Source: Xenococcaceae cyanobacterium MO_188.B32
Lineage (GTDB): Bacteria > Cyanobacteriota > Cyanobacteriia > Cyanobacteriales > Xenococcaceae
Direction of reading: 5' to 3'
DNA: 54,334 nucleotides
Assembly (NCBI GenBank): GCA_030065635.1
Contig: JASJDJ010000027.1
Span: 1 to 54,334, forward strand
Shown piece by piece: positions 16,651 to 26,054 of the stretch. A model generated the notes under the pieces. It had not been told where the DNA came from. It ran no database searches and saw only the letters and a list, made by a program, of their open reading frames with translations. Within the stretch, counting starts at the first letter, position 1, and the number at the start of each line of letters is the position of its first letter. The translations under genes and the position numbers were made by a program.

Positions 16651-17261
16651 ATATTCTTTTCAGTTTCGGGTCTATAAGGCTCTTCTTTAACAGTATGACC
16701 ATAGACAATTTTGAGAAATAAAATAGGAATAAGCCACTCAAATCCAGTAGGTGAACTTATAAAATAGCCATTTATTAATAAAGCTGTAACGATAATAAGC
16801 ATTGAAACTGGACGTTGTAGATAAAGAGGTGTCCTAATCACAGTTAAAACTGAAATTTGCAACATCAAATACCAAAACAAACCATAAAACCAACTAGCAG
16901 AAGAAAATATCAGGCTAACTATTAAAGGATGGATATGAATAATAGAAAAGAATAAATGATTTTTAGCTAGCTTTACATAACCAGGTTCAAATGTTTGGAG
17001 AGAAGAATGATAGAAACGCTTACAAGAATTGAGAGAATTTGCTACTGCACCACCAACAATATCATAAGCAATAATTACTGCAATAATATATTGCCAAGTT
17101 GTCCAATCAAAGTCATTTTTCCAACTATAGAAACAAAGAATTACTACGCCTATCAACCCCGTAGTCCAACCAAGGATTTTTTCTGTAGTTGTTGCCTGAG
17201 TACCTACAGCTAAATCGGGTTTTCCTTCGTAAGACCAAATGATATTCGGCGATCTTTCCAT
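16647..17261 (-). CDS. Multi-pass membrane protein of unknown function
   Basis: 204 residues with about five hydrophobic segments (near 30-48, 55-75, 102-125, 130-148 and 152-187). No recognised family motif. The N-terminal cytosolic part (MERSPNIIWSYEGKPDLAV) is polar. It converges on the preceding gene with a 4-bp overlap of stops. It is likely an inner-membrane protein; no function can be assigned. Confidence 0.6.
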   Translation of the reverse strand: MERSPNIIWSYEGKPDLAVGTQATTTEKILGWTTGLIGVVILCFYSWKNDFDWTTWQYIIAVIIAYDIVGGAVANSLNSCKRFYHSSLQTFEPGYVKLAKNHLFFSIIHIHPLIVSLIFSSASWFYGLFWYLMLQISVLTVIRTPLYLQRPVSMLIIVTALLINGYFISSPTGFEWLIPILFLKIVYGHTVKEEPYRPETEKNI

Positions 17262-17327
17262 AAATAATTGATAGACTCAAGAGATATTTGCCAGTATTTG
17301 TTATTTCTTCGCCATAAAATAAGTCTA

Positions 17328-17738
17328 CTAAATTATTTTACGGATTGCTTCATGATTGCGAATACACATCCCTGTAACTTTCTGCATTCCTAACTTTTCA
17401 TAAAAAGATTGTAATTTAGAATCGCATAGGAGGTCTACCATGTAAAATTGCTGAAGACGAGTGAGCATAATCCGCATAAGTTCGTTACCAATTCCTTTAT
17501 TTTGATAATCGGGTAAAACTTCGAGTAGAGGAATATAGGCAGAAATAATTTTATCGGTAACTGCCGTAATAAAACCTACAACTTTATCTGTTTCATCATC
17601 TATAGCGAGAACAATTTCATCACTATTAAGAAGCAGTTTAAGATGTGTCTTTTGACTAAGGGGATGTTGCCCATTAACACAAAAGCCTTTTAATTGTTCT
17701 GGTTTTATATTGTCTGCCGAGTAGATATATCTAATCAT
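17328..17738 (-). CDS. GNAT-family N-acetyltransferase
   Basis: 136 residues. The acetyl-CoA-binding motif A is LLEVLPDYQNKGIGNELMRIML (R/QxxGxG/A pattern, QNKGIG near residue 80), followed by FYEKLGMQ in the C-terminal strand. It transfers an acetyl group to an amine; the substrate is unknown. It is a single gene, about 70 bp before the start of the membrane-protein gene that reads in the same direction. Confidence 0.8.
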   Translation of the reverse strand: MIRYIYSADNIKPEQLKGFCVNGQHPLSQKTHLKLLLNSDEIVLAIDDETDKVVGFITAVTDKIISAYIPLLEVLPDYQNKGIGNELMRIMLTRLQQFYMVDLLCDSKLQSFYEKLGMQKVTGMCIRNHEAIRKII

Positions 17739-17815
17739 TTAAGGTTTAAAAGAATGAATTAAGTGAGTTGCGATCGCCCTAATTCTGAGAGTAAATTCAA
17801 CAAGTGTAAATACAA

Positions 17816-18190
17816 ATGAAAATACTTCATGGCAAAGTTGTTAGTGGCAAAGGTAATTTTTCTCGATGGATTGAGCAATTACATTATTACTATTACCAAA
17901 AAACAGGATTAAACTTTTTTCCTGGTACACTCAATGTCAAGCTAGATCGACCTTATTACATTCCTGAAAATACACTTTGTCTTGATGCTAAAGAATATGG
18001 AGGAACAGTATCAATTTATCTAGTACGATGTCAAATTTTAGGTCATCCTGCATACATTTTACGTACCGATCGCAATGAACAAGGTATAGGAGATCATCCC
18101 CATACTATTGTTGAAGTAGCTTGCGAAGTAAAATTAAGAGATGTTCATCAAATTAAGGATGGAGATAAAGTAGAAATTGTTTTAAATTAA
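17816..18190 (+). CDS. CTP-dependent (archaeal-type) riboflavin kinase-like protein
   Basis: 124 residues that match the RibK/DUF120 fold along their whole length: GKVVSGKGNFSRW at the N-terminus (nucleotide loop), FFPGTLNVKLD near residues 39-49 (metal/phosphate-binding PGTLN), and EVACEVKLRDVHQIKDGDKVEIVL at the end. Archaeal enzymes of this family phosphorylate riboflavin to FMN using CTP. Cyanobacteria normally use the bifunctional bacterial RibF, so this may be an additional or repurposed enzyme. It lies among acetyltransferase genes in the accessory patch; its stop overlaps by 4 bp with the convergent gene. Activity has not been shown. Confidence 0.8.
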   Translation: MKILHGKVVSGKGNFSRWIEQLHYYYYQKTGLNFFPGTLNVKLDRPYYIPENTLCLDAKEYGGTVSIYLVRCQILGHPAYILRTDRNEQGIGDHPHTIVEVACEVKLRDVHQIKDGDKVEIVLN

Positions 18191-18741
18191 CTTAATTTCT
18201 GCCATTCTTCTTTAGTAATTCCTAATTTATTTTCTTCTACCCATTTACCCTTTTTCATAAATCCTTGAGGTATATACTCTATGAATTTCATTCCCACATT
18301 TTTTAAAACTTTCTCACTCTTTTTATTCCATACTGCATGATATGATTCAATTTTTTCTGCACCTAATACCTCAAAACCGAGTTTAAGAATTGCTTTAACT
18401 GATTCTGTCATATAGCCTTTTCCTTGTGCTTGAGGATGCAGCCAAAATCCTGTATTCCACACGCGATCGAAGTCTTTTCTAATACTAATGCTTCCCAGTT
18501 GTTTATTCTCTTCTTTTAAACAAATAGTAAATGCGTATGATTGTCCTTTATTCCATATTTTGATAACTCTTTCGTCATACCCTTCTACTAATTCATCTTC
18601 GCTTTCTGGTGCATCCCATAGTAATCCATCATTAAAACCTTTATATCTAGTTGCCGAAAAAATGAAAGGAATATCCTCTTTTTTAATTTGCCTAAGTTTA
18701 CATCGATCTGTTTCAAGAATTATGTCTGAAGATAACACCAT
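18187..18741 (-). CDS. RimJ/RimL-type GNAT acetyltransferase
   Basis: 184 residues. The opening LETDRCKLRQIKKEDIPFIF is typical of RimJ/RimL-like N-acetyltransferases, with motif A as NTGFWLHPQAQGKGYMTESVKAIL (HPQAQGKGY near residue 100-108) and the NKKSEKVLKNVGMKF segment following. Possible substrates include ribosomal-protein N-termini or small amines. It overlaps the riboflavin kinase-like gene at the stops. Confidence 0.82.
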   Translation of the reverse strand: MVLSSDIILETDRCKLRQIKKEDIPFIFSATRYKGFNDGLLWDAPESEDELVEGYDERVIKIWNKGQSYAFTICLKEENKQLGSISIRKDFDRVWNTGFWLHPQAQGKGYMTESVKAILKLGFEVLGAEKIESYHAVWNKKSEKVLKNVGMKFIEYIPQGFMKKGKWVEENKLGITKEEWQKLS

Positions 18742-18855
18742 ATTATTTTTTCTATTTAAGTTTCAAATGACAAATTCTAAAGCTATACAAGGTTATCTCT
18801 TTTGTATGACTATAGCTTGATAATTTATTACTATCAAATGAAATTACTAGATAAT

Positions 18856-19494
18856 TTACTTTGCTTGTTCCGTAGCCAGCTTAATTCCCAAACCAATAAA
18901 AATCACTCCTGTTATTTTTCTAGCCATATTTATCAACTTAGTTTGGGAACGAACAAAACCAGAAGCCTTAGCTGATAATAAAGCAAGAAATAAAGTCCAT
19001 AAAGTATCAGTAGTGATAAATAAACAACCTAAAAAGAAAAATGACAATACTTTATAAGTACTAGCTGGATCGACAAATTGCGGTAATAATGCCAAAAAAA
19101 ATAGAGCAACTTTTGGATTGAGAATATTAGTTAAAATTCCCTGATAATAAATCGTCCATAGACTTTTAGCTTCTGCTATAACCTTAATATCTTTTGAGGA
19201 ACTATCATTAATGAACATTTGGATACCCAAATATATTAAATACACAGCACCAATCCATTTAACAATAGTAAATGCTATTGCTGAGGTGGCTAAAATAGCT
19301 GACAGTCCCAGTGCAGCAGCAGTAGTGTGTAAAAATAAGCCTGTGTTTATGCCCAAAACTGATATAACACCAGCTTTTCTTCCCTGGGCTATGCTACGAG
19401 CGATAATATACAAAGTATCGGCACCAGGTAATAAATTTAGTGAAATTGCTGCTACCAAAAAAACAGAAATATTTTGTGTACCAAACATAGTCAA
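18856..19494 (-). CDS. LysE/RhtB-family amino-acid exporter
   Basis: 212 residues with six hydrophobic segments. The LysE-superfamily N-terminal signature is LLPGADTLYIIARSIAQGRKAG (about 21-42), and ILNPKVALFFLALLPQFV lies near the middle, both typical of RhtB homoserine/threonine-type exporters. It is an inner-membrane protein, probably exporting an amino acid or derivative. Monocistronic, with about 115 bp to the divergent devA. Confidence 0.88.
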   Translation of the reverse strand: MTMFGTQNISVFLVAAISLNLLPGADTLYIIARSIAQGRKAGVISVLGINTGLFLHTTAAALGLSAILATSAIAFTIVKWIGAVYLIYLGIQMFINDSSSKDIKVIAEAKSLWTIYYQGILTNILNPKVALFFLALLPQFVDPASTYKVLSFFFLGCLFITTDTLWTLFLALLSAKASGFVRSQTKLINMARKITGVIFIGLGIKLATEQAK

Positions 19495-19609
19495 ATTACA
19501 GATAAATTGAGTTTAGTATCTTATCACTTATTTCTCATCATTAAAGTTATTCAAACTACCAACTTAATCTTGCTTAATTAACTCAAAATTCTTTAGGAAT
19601 CTTATTAAT

Positions 19610-20329
19610 ATGCAGAACAATAAATTATCAACAAATCCAGTAATTTATATTCACAACCTCAACCATTATTTTGGTGAGGGACAACTCCGTAAACAAGTTT
19701 TATTTGATATCAATTTAGAAATTAACAGAGGAGAAATTGTACTGATGACAGGACCTTCTGGTTCTGGTAAAACTACTTTATTAACTTTAGTTAGTGGTTT
19801 GCGTTCTGCTCAGTCTGGTAGTTTAAAAATACTAGGACAAGAACTCTGCGGTGCGACAACCGAACAATTAATACAGACAAGAAGAAACAACGGTTATATC
19901 TTTCAGGCTCATAATCTCCATAAAAGTCTAACGGCTCTACAAAATGTACAGATGGGTTTAGAAGTACACGGCAAATATTCTCAAGCTGAAATGCACGATC
20001 GCGCTGCTAAAATGTTAGAACAAGTAGGATTAGACGATCGACTTGAATATTATCCCGATAACTTATCTGGGGGACAAAAACAAAGAGTAGCGATCGCCCG
20101 TGCTTTGGTATCTCATCCCGCGATTGTTCTAGCTGATGAACCGACAGCAGCGTTAGACAGTAAATCTGGTCGAGATGTGGTTAACCTCATGCAAAAACTC
20201 GCTAGAGAACAAGGTAGCACTATTTTGATGGTTACTCACGACAACCGTATTTTAGATGTAGCCGATCGCATTGTCCATATGGAAGATGGTAAGTTAGCTA
20301 AAAACTCTACTTTGAAACAAGCTGCATAA
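19610..20329 (+). CDS. devA: DevA-type ABC exporter ATPase
   Basis: 239 residues. Walker A is GPSGSGKTT, the ABC signature is NLSGGQKQRVAIARAL, and Walker B is IVLADEPTAALD, followed by VTHDNR (switch His). The N-terminus with IYIHNLNHYFGEGQLRKQVLFDIN is characteristic of DevA. It would power DevC together with DevB. Usually devBCA are contiguous; here devA sits 5.5 kb downstream of devC with its own AGGAAT ribosome site, so it needs its own promoter. It is the only such ATPase in the window. Confidence 0.92.
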   Translation: MQNNKLSTNPVIYIHNLNHYFGEGQLRKQVLFDINLEINRGEIVLMTGPSGSGKTTLLTLVSGLRSAQSGSLKILGQELCGATTEQLIQTRRNNGYIFQAHNLHKSLTALQNVQMGLEVHGKYSQAEMHDRAAKMLEQVGLDDRLEYYPDNLSGGQKQRVAIARALVSHPAIVLADEPTAALDSKSGRDVVNLMQKLAREQGSTILMVTHDNRILDVADRIVHMEDGKLAKNSTLKQAA

Positions 20330-20427
20330 GTTATTAGAGCGAAAGTTAGTTAAGAAAACCTCACAGAAATCATCTTTCTTGGTTACCTAAATATAAAATC
20401 AGATTAGTAAGCTTATTTCAAAATTGA

Positions 20428-20678
20428 GTCACCGTTACACCGCCCTTCGGGTTCGTACCGTTTGCTCGACGGAGGACACCTCCGCACGGCAACTGTTTCA
20501 CAGTAAAACGACGGTGCTAAGGTCAGCGTTCCCTTGCTCGGTCGGCGTGCTTAAGGCGAGGAAACCTGAGGGGCTGTGGCGCGACACAGGTTCGCGCCCT
20601 TGAAAGCCCCGTCGCCAAGTTCCGACCGCTTACGCCGACGCGGGGTCTGACCTCTGCGGTGACCCCATTCCGCAGTCA
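20428..20678. repeat. GTCA-flanked structured repeat, long form (copy B)
   Basis: GTCA at 20428-20431 and 20675-20678 bracket about 247 bp. Blocks shared with copy A appear in the same order: GTCACCGTTACACCGCC, GTAAAACGACGGTGC and GCGTTCCC-like, and CTGCGGTGACC before the right end. Extra internal sequence can fold into several strong hairpins: CGGAGG-ACA-CCTCCG, GTCGGCGT with ACGCCGAC, and GGGGCT...AGCCCC around GGCGCG...CGCGCC. No reading frame of note. It may be a MITE-like element or a mobile structured RNA. Confidence 0.7.
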
Positions 20679-20700
20679 AAAAAATATATCTACATAAAGC

Positions 20701-20714
20701 AGTACTTCTGCACT
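20701..20714. promoter_or_regulatory. LexA-like box upstream of recA
   Basis: AGTACTTCTGCACT fits the cyanobacterial LexA pattern RGTACNNNDGTWCB at all but one position (C instead of T in the right half). It lies about 170 bp before the recA start, just beyond the repeat. Cyanobacterial recA is not always SOS-controlled, so this is a candidate only. Confidence 0.3.
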
Positions 20715-20882
20715 AAAATAGAAAAGATGATTTTTTAGTCAAGAGAATTATTAGTCCAAAACCAGCAAAAAAAGTTTAGTAGATAAGTTAGTATCAGTAA
20801 CTAACAACTATCTCGGTAGGGAAGAGCTCCTTCCGTATTATATTGCATTAAATTTTGTTTCTAGATAATTATTGAGGCTTTT

Positions 20883-21956
20883 ATGGCAACTACTGTAAAT
20901 ATTCCTACTAATCCCGATAAAGAAAAAGCCTTAAATTTGGTTTTAAAACAAATCGAGCGCAACTTTGGTAAAGGTTCGATTATGCGCTTGGGAGATGCTA
21001 CCCAAATGAAAGTAGAAACAATTTCTACTGGCGCATTAACCTTGGATGTAGCTCTTGGGGGAGGTTTACCAAAAGGCAGAGTGATCGAAATTTATGGTCC
21101 AGAAAGCTCGGGTAAGACAACCTTAGCACTTCATGCGATCGCCGAAGTACAAAAAGCAGGAGGAGTAGCAGCCTTTGTTGATGCCGAACACGCGCTCGAT
21201 CCTACCTATTCAGCAGCTTTAGGGGTAGATATTGAAAATCTATTAGTAGCACAGCCAGATCATGGGGAATCTGCTTTAGAAATTGTCGATCAGTTGGTGC
21301 GATCGGCAGCGGTAGACTTAGTAGTAGTAGACTCTGTTGCTGCCCTGGTACCCCGCGCAGAAATAGAAGGAGAAATGGGTGATAATCAAGTAGGCCTACA
21401 AGCCCGCTTGATGAGTAAAGCTTTACGTAAAATTGCGGGAAATATCGGTAGATCTGGTTCTACAGTGATTTTTCTCAATCAGCTTCGGCAAAAAATTGGT
21501 GTTACCTACGGTAGTCCTGAAGTTACCACTGGAGGTACTGCTCTTAAATTTTACGCTTCTGTAAGGCTAGATATACGCCGAATTCAAACTCTCAAAAAAG
21601 GCAGCGAGGGAGAATACGGTATCCGCGCTAAAGTCAAAGTTGCTAAAAATAAAGTTGCTCCTCCATTCCGTATTGCTGAATTCGATATTATTTTTGGTCA
21701 AGGTATTTCTCGAATGGGATGTATGTTGGATTTAGCGGAAGATAATGATATTGTGGTACGTAAAGGAGCTTGGTATAGTTACAACGGCGATAATATCGGT
21801 CAAGGTCGGGATAATACGATTAAATATCTAGAAGAACATCCAGAATTATCTGTTCAAATCGAACAACAAGTGAAAGAGCAATTGGCAATAGGAGCAAAAA
21901 CAGATGCTAACTCTATCACTTCTCAGGAATCACCAGATCGTGACTCGGAAGAGTAG
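20883..21956 (+). CDS. recA: Recombinase RecA
   Basis: 357 residues. Walker A is GPESSGKTT (about 70-78), the N-terminal [22 protein letters not shown] is standard, and loop regions [25 protein letters not shown] and [20 protein letters not shown] are conserved. It forms ATP-dependent filaments on single-stranded DNA for homologous repair and stimulates LexA-type self-cleavage. The C-terminus is acidic, as usual. Monocistronic. Confidence 0.98.
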   Translation: MATTVNIPTNPDKEKALNLVLKQIERNFGKGSIMRLGDATQMKVETISTGALTLDVALGGGLPKGRVIEIYGPESSGKTTLALHAIAEVQKAGGVAAFVDAEHALDPTYSAALGVDIENLLVAQPDHGESALEIVDQLVRSAAVDLVVVDSVAALVPRAEIEGEMGDNQVGLQARLMSKALRKIAGNIGRSGSTVIFLNQLRQKIGVTYGSPEVTTGGTALKFYASVRLDIRRIQTLKKGSEGEYGIRAKVKVAKNKVAPPFRIAEFDIIFGQGISRMGCMLDLAEDNDIVVRKGAWYSYNGDNIGQGRDNTIKYLEEHPELSVQIEQQVKEQLAIGAKTDANSITSQESPDRDSEE

Positions 21957-22180
21957 ATAACGTTAGTTCGGATTCAGAAAGTTTATTGATTGGGATAGCC
22001 AAAAGCTATCAGCTATAAGCTTTTAGCTTTTAGCCCTTCGGGTTCCAATACTTCTAGTTTGGCAATTCCACTTTGTGGGCGAGGTTAGGAGAGAGGGCAA
22101 AGGGAAGCAATTAGCGATAGCAATCTTTCTCGCTCAATAAAGAGACTTATTCGAGAAGTATTGCTTCGGGTTCTTGCTAT

Positions 22181-22480
22181 TTACTTACTTTCTCCTTCCT
22201 GCTTATTCACATCTTCTCTAGAATAAAAAAAGATCATTAGAGCGATCAGACCAACTTGCAAAGCAAAATTAGGTAAGGCAGTAGCAATATCTTTTCCTGC
22301 TATTATCTTTGCTAGGAAAACTACAGCACCAATAAATCCCGATGCACCTATGACTAGGTAAAAAAACTTTCTTAAACCTTTATAGGGAGCTTTTGCTTCT
22401 GCTTTGAGCCGAGCATACATTTCTGGATCGAGGTTATTTTTTTTAGATTGAGAACGGTTTTGATTGGATGAATTGGTCAT
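22181..22480 (-). CDS. DUF3493 membrane protein
   Basis: 99 residues. The core LDPEMYARLKAEAKAPYKGLRKFFY (about 17-41) is the DUF3493 signature, followed by two membrane helices (about 42-62 and 72-88). The family is found in cyanobacteria and plastids; plant relatives are linked to photosystem II accumulation. It is probably in the thylakoid or plasma membrane. Single gene. Confidence 0.85.
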   Translation of the reverse strand: MTNSSNQNRSQSKKNNLDPEMYARLKAEAKAPYKGLRKFFYLVIGASGFIGAVVFLAKIIAGKDIATALPNFALQVGLIALMIFFYSREDVNKQEGESK

Positions 22481-22728
22481 GAATTTATGAATATTTGGTA
22501 TTTAAATTATGTTGTTGAGATGACACATTTTACCTTAAAGCCTGCAAATACTAAGTAAATAACCTGCGTTCGGGATAAGCTAAAACTATTTTTTTTTGTT
22601 TAAAATTCCCGCTCTAAATTCAGTGACCAATTTTTATTTTTAATAAGCCACAGATTGGTGTTAATCACAGACATAGGTATTTTTTTTAGTTATATTACAA
22701 GGTACTCTTAACATTTTTCGTAACTGTC

Positions 22729-23301
22729 ATGATGATGCTAGTTTTGGCAGTACTTTCAGCTTCAGCAGCAGCAGGAATCAGAATTGCTCTACCTCTTTTG
22801 GTAACTAGTTTATTGTATGGCGAAAGTCTGTGGTCTAATTTACCGTTTCTAAATCTAATAAAACCACCAATTTTGTTATCAGTTTTGATTAGTTGGTCGT
22901 TATTTGAACTATTTGCTTCTAAAAAATTACTTGGGCAAAGAATTTTACAAATAGTTCAATTATTATGTAGCCCTGTAGTTGGTGCTTTAATTGCTGTGGC
23001 AACAGCTAAGATTTTTAATCTCGATTTTAGCCCTATTTGGCTACTTGGTTTTTTAGGCGCCATATTTGCTTTACTACTAACTTTAGTAAAAGTTGGTTGG
23101 TTTTTTCGCTTACGGGGCATTCCTATTTGGATGGTGATTGTGGAAGATGTACTTTCGATCGCGCTAGTATTTTTTGCTTTTGAAGCACCACAGGAAGGTG
23201 GTTTAATTGCTTTGCTATTACTTTGGATTGCTATCCGAAGTGCTACAGCTTGGCGCGATTGGTACAACAAAAGTAAACTGTCAAAAACTGATAGCTATTA
23301 A
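22729..23301 (+). CDS. DUF4126 membrane protein
   Basis: 190 residues, almost entirely hydrophobic, with about five to six membrane segments. The start [24 protein letters not shown] (small-residue rich) and the motif [21 protein letters not shown] are typical of DUF4126. No function is known. The stop overlaps by 4 bp with hemH, which converges on it. Confidence 0.8.
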   Translation: MMMLVLAVLSASAAAGIRIALPLLVTSLLYGESLWSNLPFLNLIKPPILLSVLISWSLFELFASKKLLGQRILQIVQLLCSPVVGALIAVATAKIFNLDFSPIWLLGFLGAIFALLLTLVKVGWFFRLRGIPIWMVIVEDVLSIALVFFAFEAPQEGGLIALLLLWIAIRSATAWRDWYNKSKLSKTDSY

Positions 23302-24461
23302 AGCAATCCAACCATATGTAACGGGCCATTTCCGCTAATCAATTCCAGCAACAAAGCAATAAATCCCAACATAGCTAAACGACCATTCCAAACTTCTGCT
23401 GCTGTAGTCATTCCCCATTGCCAACGTTCTTGAGGATACATCTTCATATTTTTCTTAGGATGAGTAACCTCACTAAAAGTACAAGGTTTATTATCCAAAG
23501 AATCAATTACTAAATCTGCCAGAGAGTCAATAAATCCTGGATAAGTATCGAGTGCAGGGACACGATGGAAATTTTTAATTCCTGCTTCTTCGGCGACTTC
23601 TCGATATTCAATATCAATTTCTTGGAGAGTTTCTATATGTTCGGAAACAAAACTAATCGGCACAACCAATAAATTGTCTATCTGTTTTTCTCCCAATTCT
23701 TTTAATGATTCTTCTGTATATGGTTGCAACCATTCTACTGGCCCTACACGACTTTGATATGCCAGGGTATATTCGTTAGGTCGAGCGAGAGTTTGCATAA
23801 TCAAGCGAGTACATTCCTCAATCTCTCTCTGATAGGGGTCTCCTGCTTCTTCGACATAGCTTTGAGGAACACCATGGGCACTAAAGAAGATATGAACTTG
23901 GTCTGGATTTTCAAACTGTTCTAATTCTTTGGCAATCAAATCTGCCATAGCTTGCAAATAGCCTGAATGATCGTACCAAGAAGGGATAAGAGTATAGTCT
24001 ATTGCTCTTAAATCGGGTTCTTTTGCCCACATTTCTTCGAGAATGCGAAAACTAGAGCCACTAGTACTTATTGAAAATTGTGGATAAAGAGGTAAAATAA
24101 CTAGTTTTTCAATCTTATCTTGCTTAATTTTAGCGACCGCTTCTTCTGTGAAAGGATGCCAATAACGCATACCAATATAGACCTTGGCATCTCGATCTAA
24201 TTCTGCTAACTTCTTTTCTAAAGCTTCTCCTTGAGCTTCTGTAATCTTCCGTAAAGGAGAACCCCCACCAATCTGTAAATAGTTTTGCTGAGATTTCTTA
24301 GCTCTTGCTGTAGAAATAAACCAAGCTAAAGGTTTTTGTAGTGCTTTAATTGGTAAGCGAATAATTTCCGGATCGGAAAATAGATTATATAAAAAAGGTC
24401 GGACATCTTCTATTTGGTCTGGTCCACCCAAATTCAGTAATAGTACTCCTATACGACCCAT
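23298..24461 (-). CDS. hemH: Ferrochelatase with C-terminal chlorophyll-binding domain
   Basis: 387 residues. The catalytic part (1-320) starts [28 protein letters not shown], with the conserved [18 protein letters not shown] (active-site His near residue 195) and the late [16 protein letters not shown]. It inserts iron into protoporphyrin IX. The extra C-terminal stretch (about 345-387) has [16 protein letters not shown], a light-harvesting-like (CAB/HLIP) motif with the Asn-Gly-Arg pattern that binds chlorophyll, as in other cyanobacterial ferrochelatases. The membrane-anchored tail probably links haem supply to chlorophyll status. Confidence 0.96.
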   Translation of the reverse strand: MGRIGVLLLNLGGPDQIEDVRPFLYNLFSDPEIIRLPIKALQKPLAWFISTARAKKSQQNYLQIGGGSPLRKITEAQGEALEKKLAELDRDAKVYIGMRYWHPFTEEAVAKIKQDKIEKLVILPLYPQFSISTSGSSFRILEEMWAKEPDLRAIDYTLIPSWYDHSGYLQAMADLIAKELEQFENPDQVHIFFSAHGVPQSYVEEAGDPYQREIEECTRLIMQTLARPNEYTLAYQSRVGPVEWLQPYTEESLKELGEKQIDNLLVVPISFVSEHIETLQEIDIEYREVAEEAGIKNFHRVPALDTYPGFIDSLADLVIDSLDNKPCTFSEVTHPKKNMKMYPQERWQWGMTTAAEVWNGRLAMLGFIALLLELISGNGPLHMVGLL

Positions 24462-24572
24462 AACTTTAATAACTTATCTTAATTTTCAGTTTTCTTTACT
24501 AATTTTAACAATATATCTTGTAATGGGTTTTCATTGTCAGAATATACAGAACTTAACTAGAGAGGTTAACAA

Positions 24573-25196
24573 TTGGCAACATTTCTAAGAACTTTGAGTT
24601 ATCAATATCAATGGTTATACGATGCTATATCGCGTTTGGCTGCTTTGGGGGTAGGGGGAGAAAAGCGATTCCGTCAATTGGCATTACAAAATTTAGTAAT
24701 CGATCGCGATACTGAAATATTAGACCTCTGCTGTGGAGCAGGTCAAACTACTAAATTTTTGGTACAAAAAAGTGACTGTGTTACGGGGTTAGATATCTCT
24801 CCTGTCGCTTTAGCCAGAGCTAAAAATAATGTTCCTGAAGCAAAATATGTAGAGGGACTAGCCCAAGATATACCCTTACCAGATAATCAGTTTGATTTAG
24901 TTCATACTAGTTCTGCTTTACATGAAATGACTCCTCAAGAACTAGAGAAGATTTTTAAAGAAGTGTATCGAGTCTTAAAACCAGGAGGTATTTTTACTTT
25001 AGTCGATTTTCATCAACCTAATAATCGGTTTTTTTGGCTTCCTTTAGTTATATTCTTATGGTTGTTTGAAACAGAAACAGCATGGCAATTACTAAAAAAT
25101 AATCTAAGACAAAATTTAACCAAACAAGGTTTTGATGTCTTGACTCAGAACTTATATGCTGGGGGAAGTTTACAAGTTATTCAAGCTCAGAAATAA
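24573..25196 (+). CDS. Class I SAM-dependent methyltransferase (UbiE-like)
   Basis: 207 residues from a TTG start, supported by GAGAGG eight bases upstream and by the lack of a better ATG. SAM motif I is ILDLCCGAGQTTKFL, then VTGLDISPVAL, and the late FKEVYRVLKPGGIFTLVDFHQP is typical of the UbiE/COQ5 type. The acceptor is unknown: a quinone or other small molecule is possible. It is followed 27 bp later by the YqeG gene, so the two are probably co-transcribed. Confidence 0.82.
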   Translation: MATFLRTLSYQYQWLYDAISRLAALGVGGEKRFRQLALQNLVIDRDTEILDLCCGAGQTTKFLVQKSDCVTGLDISPVALARAKNNVPEAKYVEGLAQDIPLPDNQFDLVHTSSALHEMTPQELEKIFKEVYRVLKPGGIFTLVDFHQPNNRFFWLPLVIFLWLFETETAWQLLKNNLRQNLTKQGFDVLTQNLYAGGSLQVIQAQK

Positions 25197-25223
25197 AAGT
25201 TAGCGATCTAAATCGAGCGTGCT

Positions 25224-25766
25224 ATGAATAAAGCAATTTTACTACAGCCAGATTTAATCTTGGGAGATACTATCACCGATCTAACTGCGGAGATTTTACA
25301 GCAGTATCAAATTAAAGGTCTAGTGCTAGATGTTGATGAAACATTGGTTCCTTTGAAAGAAAAAGAAGCCTCCGAAGAGTTAAAACAGTGGGTAGCAGAA
25401 ATAAGAAAAATAGCAGCTATTTGGCTGGTTAGCAATAATTTGAGCCAAACTCGTATCGGCAATATTGCTAAATCTTTACATTTACCCTACATCGTAGGAG
25501 CAAAAAAACCCTCTCGTAAAAAACTGCGACAAGCAGCAGAAGCCATGAATCTACCTGTAGAGCAGGTAGCTATGGTGGGAGACCGATTATTCACTGATGT
25601 ACTGGCAGGAAACCGTTTGGGTATGTTTACTATCTTAGTCGAACCCATGGTAGACCCTTTAATCGCTGCTCGTTCTTATAAAATTCGTAATTTTGAAGTT
25701 TGGATATCTCAAAAGTTGGGAGTATCTTTGGTTAGTAATCGACATAAGTTTACAAAACAGCAATAA
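25224..25766 (+). CDS. YqeG-family HAD IIIA phosphatase
   Basis: 180 residues. HAD motif I is LVLDVDETLVPL (about 33-44), motif III is KKPSRKKLRQA, and motif IV is VAMVGDRLFTDVLAGNRLGM. YqeG relatives act on phosphorylated small molecules or phosphatidylglycerophosphate. It is cytoplasmic, with the C-terminus near the membrane-binding LVEPM. It is the second gene of a two-gene unit with the methyltransferase. Confidence 0.88.
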   Translation: MNKAILLQPDLILGDTITDLTAEILQQYQIKGLVLDVDETLVPLKEKEASEELKQWVAEIRKIAAIWLVSNNLSQTRIGNIAKSLHLPYIVGAKKPSRKKLRQAAEAMNLPVEQVAMVGDRLFTDVLAGNRLGMFTILVEPMVDPLIAARSYKIRNFEVWISQKLGVSLVSNRHKFTKQQ

Positions 25767-25904
25767 AAGTAAGATTAGTAAATATAAAAAAAATATTACG
25801 AAAAGAATGTTTAAGCGAAATGTCTGGGATCCTATATATAAGCTCAAATGGGGTCAGCTAATATAAAGACCCTAAATATAAATAAATAAATAAACAAAAA
25901 TTAG

Positions 25905-25940
25905 AGCGTCCCCGACATATTTATGTTGGTTGGACGCTTT
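25905..25940 (+). terminator. Rho-independent terminator after the YqeG gene
   Basis: AGCGTCC at 25905-25911 pairs with GGACGCT at 25932-25938, with further CGACATA/TATGTTG pairing inside, and ends in TTT. It lies between the YqeG gene and galE and separates their transcripts. Confidence 0.8.
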
Positions 25941-26054
25941 ATAAATGTCAAAAATTGTTAATATCGAACATTAGTAATTCGTACTTGGCGATCTTAATCT
26001 TCAGTAACAGATTTTATTATTATTACTTAATACCTATTTACTATCTTTTAACTT

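Larger units (their letters stand above)
20330..20882. other. devA-recA intergenic region
   Basis: 553 bp without a gene. It holds the long form of the GTCA-flanked repeat (20428-20678), a LexA-like site (20701-20714) and the recA leader. The repeat is strikingly richer in G+C than the flanking AT-rich sequence. Confidence 0.6.

Noticed and set aside
20580-20640. Segment with a tRNA-like GGTTCG and paired GGGGCT/AGCCCC
   Set aside because: The loop has the wrong length, no anticodon arm fits and no CCA-type end is present; it belongs to the structured repeat.
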